Assembly: GCA_017354595.1 (NCBI GenBank)
Contig: JAFMQQ010000038.1
Span: 1 to 12,353 of the forward strand
Reading direction: 5' to 3'
Source: Micromonosporaceae bacterium
Lineage (GTDB): Bacteria > Actinomycetota > Actinomycetes > Mycobacteriales > Micromonosporaceae
DNA length: 12,353 nt
In this document: positions 7,565 through 12,353 of the stretch, one piece after another
Layout: the number at the start of each line of letters is the position of its first letter
How positions within the stretch are numbered: position 1 is the stretch's first letter
Made by a program: the position numbers and the translations under genes
The notes under the pieces: generated by a model
What the model saw: only the letters and a program-made list of their open reading frames with translations
Databases searched by the model: none
Told to the model about the DNA's origin: nothing

Positions 7565-9283
7565 TCAGAACAGACCGATGACGTTGCCCTCAGCGTCGAT
7601 GTCGATGCGTTCGCCGCCGGGGCGGCTGGGCAGGCCGGGCATGGTGCGCATCTCCCCGCACAGCGCGGTCACGAAGCCCGCGCCGGCCGACAGCGACACA
7701 TCGCGTACCGGGACCCGGAAGCCGGCCGGGCGACCGAGCAGCGCCGGGTCGTGGCTGAGGCTGTACTGGGTCTTGGCCATGCACACCGGCAGGTCTGCGT
7801 ACCCCATCTCCTCGTACGCGGCCAGCGCCTTCTGCGCGTGCGGAAGGAAGTCGACGCCGTCGGCGCCGTACATCCGGGTTGCGATCGTTTCGATCTTTTC
7901 GGCGAGTGGTGCCGCGTCGGGGTAGAGCAGGCGGAAGTCGGGAGCGCCCTGCTCCGCCGCCGCCCACACGGCACGGGCGAGATCCTTGGCGCCGTCGCCG
8001 CCGTCGATGAAGTGGCTCGACTCCACGGCGTCCTCTGCGCCGGCCGCGAGCGCGGCGTCGCGCAGCGCCGCGATCTCCTCGCGGGTGTCGCTGGGGAACA
8101 GGTTGATCGCGACGACCGCTGGAACGCCGAAGGCGCGGACGTTCTCGATGTGTTTGGCGAGGTTCACCGCGCCCCGCGTCACCGCGGCCGGGTTGTTCTC
8201 CAGCAGCGCGGGATCCAGCGGCTTGCCGGCGGCGATCCGCCCGACGCCGCCGTTGACCTTCAGCGCGCGTACGGTGGCCACGACGACGGCCGCGTCCGGG
8301 CGTATGCCGGAAGTGCGGCACTTGATGTCGAAGAACTTCTCGGCACCCATCTCGGTGCCGAAACCCGCCTCGGTGACCACGATGTCGGATCCCGCCAGCG
8401 CCACCCGGTCGGCGACGATACTGCTGTTCCCGTGCGCGATGTTGCCGAACGGGCCACAGTGGACGAACGCGGGTCCGCCCTCCAGGGTCTGCATGAGGTT
8501 CGGCTTGATGGCGTCTTTGAGCAGTACCGCCATCGAACCGGCGACCTGGAGATCCTCGGCGGTGACCGGCGTACCGTCCGCGCGGGTGGCCAGCACGATC
8601 CGGCCGAGCCTTGACCTGACGTCGTTCAGGTCGCAGGCGAGAGCGAGGATCGCCATAACCTCGGACGCGACGGTGATGACAAAGCCGGACTGGCGGGCGT
8701 AGCCGTTCTCCCGGGCGCCCAGGCCGACCACGACCTCGCGCAGCGCACGGTCGCTGATGTCGACCACCCTCGGCCACAGCACCGCTCGGGCGTCGATGCC
8801 CAGCTGGTTGCCGTGGTAGATGTGGTTGTCGATGAAGGCTGCCGCCAGGTTGTGCGCGGCGCCGATGGCGTGTACGTCACCGGTCAGGTGGAGGTTGAAG
8901 TCCTCCATCGGGATCACCTGTGAGTAGCCGCCGCCCGCGGCACCGCCTTTGATCCCGAATACCGGCCCCAGGCTCGGCTGGCGTATCGCGACCGAGGCGC
9001 GCAGGCCGAGCCGTTGCAGTCCCTGGGCGAGGCCGACGGTCGTCGTGCTCTTGCCCTCGCCCAGCGGCGTCGGGCTGGTACCGGTGATGACCACGTACCT
9101 GCCGGGCGGGTGTTCACGTTCCAGCCGCTCGATGCCGGCGATTTCTATCTTCGCCTTCGCGTTTCCGTAGAGCTCGACCTCGTCGTCGTGCAGGCCCAGT
9201 TCACGGGCGACGTCGAGAATCGGCCGCGGCGTGACGGAACGGGCGATCTCCAGGTCCGACGGGAAACCGTTGCTCCTGACCAC
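7565..9283 (-). CDS. fhs: Formate--tetrahydrofolate ligase
   Basis: A 572-residue enzyme that joins formate to tetrahydrofolate using ATP, giving 10-formyl-tetrahydrofolate for one-carbon metabolism in the cytoplasm. The family N-terminus FPSDLEIARSVTPRPILDVA is followed by the nucleotide-binding loop TPLGEGKST at residues 72-80, with VITGTSPT just before it. Further conserved blocks are IKGGAAGGGYSQVIPMEDFN, then LHLTGDVHAIGAAHNL and IDNHIYHGN, and later FGNIAHGNSSI. Length is close to the usual 555-560 residues and no key block is missing. The start is GTG at 9283, because GGAGGG at 9290-9295 lies exactly 6 bases upstream; a longer in-frame version from TTG 9313 would bury that SD. No other folate gene is in the window. 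The TetR gene follows 64 bases downstream. Confidence 0.96.
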   Translation of the reverse strand: MVRSNGFPSDLEIARSVTPRPILDVARELGLHDDEVELYGNAKAKIEIAGIERLEREHPPGRYVVITGTSPTPLGEGKSTTTVGLAQGLQRLGLRASVAIRQPSLGPVFGIKGGAAGGGYSQVIPMEDFNLHLTGDVHAIGAAHNLAAAFIDNHIYHGNQLGIDARAVLWPRVVDISDRALREVVVGLGARENGYARQSGFVITVASEVMAILALACDLNDVRSRLGRIVLATRADGTPVTAEDLQVAGSMAVLLKDAIKPNLMQTLEGGPAFVHCGPFGNIAHGNSSIVADRVALAGSDIVVTEAGFGTEMGAEKFFDIKCRTSGIRPDAAVVVATVRALKVNGGVGRIAAGKPLDPALLENNPAAVTRGAVNLAKHIENVRAFGVPAVVAINLFPSDTREEIAALRDAALAAGAEDAVESSHFIDGGDGAKDLARAVWAAAEQGAPDFRLLYPDAAPLAEKIETIATRMYGADGVDFLPHAQKALAAYEEMGYADLPVCMAKTQYSLSHDPALLGRPAGFRVPVRDVSLSAGAGFVTALCGEMRTMPGLPSRPGGERIDIDAEGNVIGLF

Positions 9284-9619
9284 AATCAACCCTCCACACC
9301 GAGGTCTCAGCAACTCGCACTCCAGCTCCGCATCGCCTGGACAAGATGCGGTGCAGGGGCGACGTCATGAGCCCCCGCAGCAGCCGCGGCGCCCAGGACG
9401 GAGCGATCGAGGATCGGCAGGACCATGAAACCAGCCCCGGTGCACGGATGTCTTTGGTGATCCGACATGTCGTCGCCGGTCATTTTCCGCGTCTTCTCAC
9501 AACGCCCGTCGTCAACCCGGCTGCGTCGTGCTGGTCGGCCACACGGCCGGCCGGATGGGGAGTAACCCGCATTCGCCGCGGTCGTCCATACAGGACGTCA
9601 GGATCCACATTGGACAGCG
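9284..9619. other. Gene-poor interval upstream of fhs
   Basis: This 336-base stretch has no gene I can support. On the minus strand it should hold the fhs promoter and leader. A 39-codon minus-strand frame (9307-9426, starting MVLPILDRSVLGAAAAA) ends 23 bases before the fhs start with only a loose GGGG as SD; I consider it a possible leader peptide or chance. The hairpin at 9328-9351 is listed separately. Another short inverted repeat, CGTCC-ATACA-GGACG, lies at 9583-9597. The open frames over 9346-9678 (plus) and 9480-9665 (minus) show no recognisable domain. Confidence 0.5.
9328..9351 (-). promoter_or_regulatory. Hairpin in the presumed fhs leader
   Basis: A perfect 7-bp inverted repeat (CCGCATC / GATGCGG) with a 10-base loop lies 44 bases upstream of the fhs start codon. 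GCAC at 9317-9320 and GTGC at 9351-9354 could extend or compete with the stem. It may be a leader structure or a terminator-like element. I do not recognise it as a known riboswitch class. Confidence 0.3.
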
Positions 9620-9769
9620 CTAGTGGGAGCGGGGGAGTGGTCGGGGGATGCCGGCCGCGGTCCACCCGGCCAGCGTGATGATTTCGGCCGCCAGGTCGGT
9701 GGTGGCTACGGTGCTCTTGCCGACCCCGGACCTGCCGCCGATCAGCACCACCTCGCTTCGGGAACTCAT
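9620..9769 (-). pseudogene. Internally deleted P-loop kinase (AAA-family) remnant
   Basis: A 49-codon frame starting at ATG 9769 and ending at TAG 9620-9622. Residues 1-22 (MSSRSEVVLIGGRSGVGKST followed by VA) are a perfect N-terminus of a common actinobacterial P-loop kinase-like family with an intact Walker A. It then passes directly into TTDLAAEIITLAGWTA, which resembles the usual C-terminal end of the same family (a pattern like DRTVADLAAEIIALTGW). The middle, roughly 120 residues with the substrate and lid regions, is absent. The simplest reading is an in-frame internal deletion, leaving a non-functional micro-gene. It lies 19 bases downstream of the intact kinase gene on the same strand and has no strong SD. 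The family resemblance is from memory, without an alignment. Confidence 0.62.
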
Positions 9770-9788
9770 CAGGCGCACGGTAGCCTGG

Positions 9789-10373
9789 CTAGACACTGCC
9801 GCGCGTGCCGACCTCGAGCGTGGGCCAGCGGTCCACAGCCCACTCGGGCCATCCCGGCCACCCCGGCGGCGGGTCGGGGATCGTAGCGCCGCCCAGTTCG
9901 GCGGCGTCGGGCACGTGGAACTGCCGCCGCCACCGGTCGAGGTCTGCCTCGGTCATCGGGAATGTCTGGTGCGGCGTGGTCTCCTGGCGGTACGCGACGC
10001 GGGCCCGCTGGACGTCCCGGTCGACCGGCAGGTAGACCACCCTGCAGGATGCGCCGGCCGATGTCGCGAGCCAGCGCAGGGCCGCGCGTTCGTCGCGCCC
10101 CCAGAGCCCGAAGTCGAGCACCACGTTGGTTCCCACCTGCAGTGCCTGCAGGGCAACCGAGATGAGCCGTCCTTCCAGTACATCGCGCTTGCCATCGGCC
10201 ATGGAATCGCCGAACAGCGGGATCATCCACTCATCGGGGGTCAGCCGCAGTGCCCGGTACGCCGTGGCAAGCTGTTTGGCCCGGGTGGTCTTCCCAGCCC
10301 CGGGAAGCCCGACCATCAGTAACAGCGTGGCGGGCACGGCGCCAGGCGGATGTGAACGGTGTGGCACAGACAC
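9789..10373 (-). CDS. AAA-family ATPase / P-loop kinase-like protein
   Basis: A 194-residue cytoplasmic P-loop protein of the AAA_33 (zeta-toxin/small-molecule-kinase-like) type. Walker A is GLPGAGKTT at residues 22-30; then LTPDEWM at 44-50 and VVLDFGLWGRDER at 84-96, a block that in this family follows the second strand and contributes acidic and basic active-site residues. A lid-like arginine-rich stretch, PVDRDVQRARVAYRQ, follows. The C-terminus is Pro/Trp-rich (PDPPPGWPGWPEWAVDRW). The start is GTG at 10373, chosen because GGGGAG (10379-10384) lies 5 bases upstream; a longer frame to 10490 adds a cysteine-rich, unlike-family N-terminus. The phosphoryl acceptor is unknown. Its only same-strand neighbour is the deleted kinase remnant 19 bases downstream, so no partner function is indicated. 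No antitoxin-like gene is adjacent. Confidence 0.83.
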   Translation of the reverse strand: MSVPHRSHPPGAVPATLLLMVGLPGAGKTTRAKQLATAYRALRLTPDEWMIPLFGDSMADGKRDVLEGRLISVALQALQVGTNVVLDFGLWGRDERAALRWLATSAGASCRVVYLPVDRDVQRARVAYRQETTPHQTFPMTEADLDRWRRQFHVPDAAELGGATIPDPPPGWPGWPEWAVDRWPTLEVGTRGSV

Positions 10374-10614
10374 GTTGGCTCCCCGGATCAGGCAGGACGA
10401 CCCGGCAGCAAAGTCACATGTAGAAATGGACTGCCGGAAGGACATCGATCCGGCGGTACACCTGGGGCACCGACCCGAGTGGGCGGGCATGAGCCGTTGG
10501 TTACGGCAACCGCGGTACCGCCACTAAGCGGCGGTACGGATGTTCATGGCGGAGCAACCCATGCCGCTCACCATAGCCGACAGCGCCCTGCGGCCCGGCC
10601 ACGCCCCGGCTAGC

Positions 10615-10633
10615 TTGACATAATGTACATTAT
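10615..10633. promoter_or_regulatory. Palindromic operator candidate with TTGACA box
   Basis: TTGACA (10615-10620) runs directly into ATAATGTACATTAT at 10620-10633, a perfect 14-bp palindrome that stands out as AT-rich in very GC-rich surroundings. This is the arrangement expected of a repressor site lying over a housekeeping -35 box. No convincing -10 box is seen 16-18 bases further on, and neither flanking gene is an evident regulator, so what binds here is unknown. Confidence 0.5.
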
Positions 10634-10670
10634 CGAATCTCAGTCGGAGCCGGACCGGAAGCGGTCGGGG

Positions 10671-10697
10671 TGTCGATTGGGACCCGGCCACCTCGTC
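10671..10697 (+). promoter_or_regulatory. Putative ECF42-type promoter for the YciI-sigma operon
   Basis: TGTCGA (10671-10676), then 17 bases, then CGTC (10694-10697). This matches the -35 (TGTCGA) and -10 (CGTC/CGAC-type) boxes I recall for ECF42-group sigma factors, and the second gene of the operon it precedes encodes an ECF42-like sigma factor. Transcription would start near 10704, giving a leader of about 50 bases. Autoregulation is inference from this match. Confidence 0.6.
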
Positions 10698-10752
10698 ACA
10701 AGGGCATGAATCGCGGGTGGCGGTACGCCACCACGGACGGAAGGGTTGAGCC

Positions 10753-11133
10753 ATGCGGTACATGCTGTTGATGCACAACACCGAAGAGAGCGTGGAGACG
10801 ATCGGCGCGGAGAAGATCGAGGCGGGCCAGGCCGCCTTCACGGTGTACACCGCGACGCTGGCGAAGGCCGGGGTGCTGGTCAGCGCGGACGCCCTGCAGC
10901 CGACGGCGAACACGACCACGCTGAGGATCGCCGACGGTTCGCTGCTGGTCCAGGATGGCCCGTTCGCCGATACCAAGGAGCAACTGGGTGGGGTCATCGT
11001 GATTGATGTGTCCAATCTGGACGCCGCCATCGACTGGGCGCGCCAGGCGCCACCGGTGCAGTGGGGCGGCGCGGTGGAGATCCGGCCGGGCGGAGCGTAC
11101 ACAGTGGATGGTGTCTGGGTGGCCAACGGGTGA
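10753..11133 (+). CDS. YciI family (DGPF-domain) protein
   Basis: A 126-residue cytoplasmic protein of the YciI/DGPF family. The first strand MRYMLLMHN, the central VQDGPFADTKEQLGG (DGPF at 68-71) and the final strand VEIRPGG are all typical. The fold is a dimeric ferredoxin-like alpha+beta barrel; the catalytic role of these DGPF proteins is not settled. The start is ATG at 10753, 7 bases after a strong SD (GGAAGGG at 10739-10745). Its TGA overlaps the GTG of the sigma factor gene by four bases (GTGA), so the two are almost certainly co-translated. DGPF genes next to ECF42 sigma factors are the well-known context of that sigma group, which supports both annotations. Probably transcribed from the ECF-type promoter at 10671-10697. 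Confidence 0.93.
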   Translation: MRYMLLMHNTEESVETIGAEKIEAGQAAFTVYTATLAKAGVLVSADALQPTANTTTLRIADGSLLVQDGPFADTKEQLGGVIVIDVSNLDAAIDWARQAPPVQWGGAVEIRPGGAYTVDGVWVANG

Positions 11134-12353
11134 CCGCTGGTCAGGCGCGGGCGGCGGCCGAGCACGCTGCCCGCACCTCTTTTGGCCGGCTGGTGGCTCT
11201 GCTCGCCGCACCCACCGGCGATCTGGCGCTGGCCGAGGACACCCTCGCCGACGCGTTCGAGCAGGCCCTGATCAGCTGGCCCGAGGATGGCGTACCGGCG
11301 AACCCGGAGGGGTGGCTGCTCACCGTCGCGCGCAACCGGCAACGCGACGTGTGGAAGTCGGCCGGCTACCGGAGCCGGCTCCCGCTGACCGACGCGACGA
11401 ACGGGAGGCGCGAAATGAGCTTGCCGTTGGACGACCTGGATCCGGACGCGATCCCGGAGCGGCGTCTCGAGCTGCTCTTCGTCTGCGCGCACCCGGCGAT
11501 CGATCCGGCCATGCACACACCGCTGATGCTGCAGGCGGTGCTCGGCTTCGAGGCGGCCCAGATCGCGGCGGCGTACGCGGTGCCGGTGGCGACGATGGCG
11601 CAACGGCTGGTGCGCACCAAGCGGCGCATCCGTGACACCCGGATCCCGTTCGCCGTACCGGAGCGGGGTGCGTTGCCCGAGCGGCTGCCGGGGGTGCTGG
11701 AAGCCATCTACGGCTGCTACGCGATCGCCTGGCGCGATGCCGACGCCACCGGACCCGACGCCGCCGAGTCGATGGCGGGCGAGGCGCTGTACCTGTCGGT
11801 CACGCTCGCGTCGCTGCTGCGTACCGAGCCGGAGGCGTGGGCGCTGGCGGCCCTGCTCGCCCTGTCGCTGTCCCGGGCGGCCGGCCGCACCGGCGGGTAC
11901 GTTCCGCTCTCCGACCAGGATCCGTCCACATGGGACAGTTCGCTGATCGCCGAAGGGGAGGCGTACCTGCGCCGGGCGTCCGGCCCTGGGCCCGCCGGCC
12001 AGGGCGAGCACGTCGGCCGGTTCCAGCTGGAGGCGGCTATCCAGGCGGTGCACGCCGACCGGGCGCGCACCGGTGCCACCGACTGGGCGGCGCTGCGCAC
12101 GCTCTATCTTGCGCTGGTCTCGGTGGCGCCGACGCTCGGTTCCGGGGTGGCACTCGCCGCCGTCATCGGGCGTACCGACGGCGCGGAGGCCGGCCTCGCC
12201 GAGCTGAGTCGCATCGAGCGGGCGGCCGGTGGCCGGGCCGAGGCGTTCCAGCCGTTCCACGCGGCCCAGGCGGACCTGCTCGCCCGGGCCGGGCGTGCCG
12301 GCGAGGCGTCACTCGCCTACCGGCGGGCCGCCGCGCTGGCCGACGATCCCCGG
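11130..12353 (+). CDS. RNA polymerase ECF sigma factor, ECF42-like with C-terminal extension (partial)
   Basis: An open frame of 408 codons without a stop up to the window edge, so the 3' end is missing; the family is about 400-420 residues, so probably only a few residues are lost. Sigma region 2 covers about residues 17-78 (TSFGRLVALLAAPTGDLALA, then EDTLADAFEQALISWP and NPEGWLLTVARNRQRDVW). Sigma region 4 covers about 111-170, with the helix-turn-helix QIAAAYAVPVATMAQRLV and TKRRIRD. From about 171 on there is a long helical extension (DUF6596, TPR-like) typical of the ECF42 group, which in this group is needed for sigma activity and stands in for an anti-sigma factor. The start is GTG at 11130, in a GTGA overlap with the YciI stop. 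A 578-codon frame on the opposite strand is a shadow of this gene. Confidence 0.92.
   Translation, partial: MTAGQARAAAEHAARTSFGRLVALLAAPTGDLALAEDTLADAFEQALISWPEDGVPANPEGWLLTVARNRQRDVWKSAGYRSRLPLTDATNGRREMSLPLDDLDPDAIPERRLELLFVCAHPAIDPAMHTPLMLQAVLGFEAAQIAAAYAVPVATMAQRLVRTKRRIRDTRIPFAVPERGALPERLPGVLEAIYGCYAIAWRDADATGPDAAESMAGEALYLSVTLASLLRTEPEAWALAALLALSLSRAAGRTGGYVPLSDQDPSTWDSSLIAEGEAYLRRASGPGPAGQGEHVGRFQLEAAIQAVHADRARTGATDWAALRTLYLALVSVAPTLGSGVALAAVIGRTDGAEAGLAELSRIERAAGGRAEAFQPFHAAQADLLARAGRAGEASLAYRRAAALADDPR

Larger units (their letters stand above)
10374..10752. other. Divergent intergenic region (kinase / YciI-sigma)
   Basis: This 379-base gap has no supportable gene. From left to right it holds a GGCGGTAC octamer at 10452-10459, an inverted repeat GTACCGCC-N7-GGCGGTAC at 10515-10537, a short minus-strand frame of 16 codons at 10524-10574 that I do not believe, a TTGACA box with a 14-bp palindrome at 10615-10633, an ECF-type promoter at 10671-10697 and a short hairpin at 10717-10731 (GTGGCG-GTA-CGCCAC) just before the SD of the YciI gene. 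Confidence 0.5.

Noticed and set aside
9482..9515. TTGACG (minus strand, 9510-9515) as the fhs -35 box
   Set aside because: The nearest -10-like word (GAAAAT, 9482-9487) is 22 bases away, too far for a standard promoter.
9346..9678. Plus-strand 110-codon frame and overlapping minus-strand 61-codon frame in the fhs-kinase gap
   Set aside because: Neither shows a domain or a ribosome site, and they overlap each other and the kinase remnant.
9789..10373. Zeta-toxin of a toxin-antitoxin pair
   Set aside because: The P-loop family is related, but no antitoxin gene adjoins it: the downstream neighbour is a kinase remnant and the upstream side is a gap.
10374..10490. Longer version of the kinase-like gene
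   Set aside because: The added residues are cysteine-rich and unlike the family, while GTG 10373 has a well-placed GGGGAG.
10524..10574. Short minus-strand frame MVSGMGCSAMNIRTAA downstream of the palindrome
   Set aside because: Only 16 codons, no SD, no recognisable character; chance is the best explanation.
10524..12260. A 578-codon open frame on the minus strand
   Set aside because: It is antisense to the YciI and sigma factor genes, which have clear conserved domains. Its translation is Arg/Gly/Gln/His-rich without a domain, as expected for a shadow frame in GC-rich DNA.
1..12353. A new defence, mobile or biosynthetic system
   Set aside because: All substantial genes belong to familiar transport, regulation or one-carbon families; no transposase, nuclease cluster, repeat array or synthase was seen.

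Overview
The window is high-GC DNA with short intergenic gaps, frequent GTG/TTG starts, polypurine Shine-Dalgarno (SD) sites and several actinobacterial families (DUF6194, a DGPF/YciI protein paired with an ECF sigma factor carrying a long C-terminal extension, and a LivGFHM-type importer). This points to an actinomycete chromosome, plausibly Micromonosporaceae; the genus is inference. I see no tRNA, rRNA, CRISPR array, insertion sequence or phage gene.

Layout. (1) 47-1706, minus strand: a 12-helix MFS transporter followed by a DUF6194 protein, probably one transcript. (2) 1916-6793, plus strand: a complete ABC importer of the branched-chain/hydrophobic amino acid type. It has two ATPases (LivG- and LivF-like), two permeases (LivH- and LivM-like) and a lipoprotein substrate-binding protein. 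The first four genes overlap by 1-8 bases, so they are probably translationally coupled; the binding protein has its own ribosome site 31 bases later. (3) 6828-6855: an 11-bp perfect hairpin between convergent genes, a likely shared terminator. (4) 6868-9283, minus strand: formate-tetrahydrofolate ligase (fhs), then a TetR-family regulator 64 bases downstream, with an inverted repeat in the gap that could be the regulator's operator. (5) 9284-9619: no convincing gene, but a hairpin in the presumed fhs leader. (6) 9620-10373, minus strand: an intact small P-loop kinase-like gene, followed by a 49-codon remnant of a second P-loop kinase that seems to have lost its middle. (7) 10374-10752: a divergent gap with a 14-bp perfect palindrome next to a TTGACA box and, further on, a good match to an ECF42-type promoter. 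(8) 10753-12353, plus strand: a YciI/DGPF protein and an ECF42-like sigma factor, overlapping by four bases; the sigma gene runs off the window.

How it works together. The importer is a self-contained uptake unit whose ligand cannot be read from sequence. The YciI-sigma pair with an ECF42-like promoter in front looks like a self-activating regulatory module. Fhs feeds formate into one-carbon metabolism and may share a transcript with the TetR regulator. I found no clear new multi-gene system. The points most worth a second look are the internally deleted kinase, the palindrome without an obvious cognate gene, the LivG signature-motif change and the putative autoregulatory sigma promoter.
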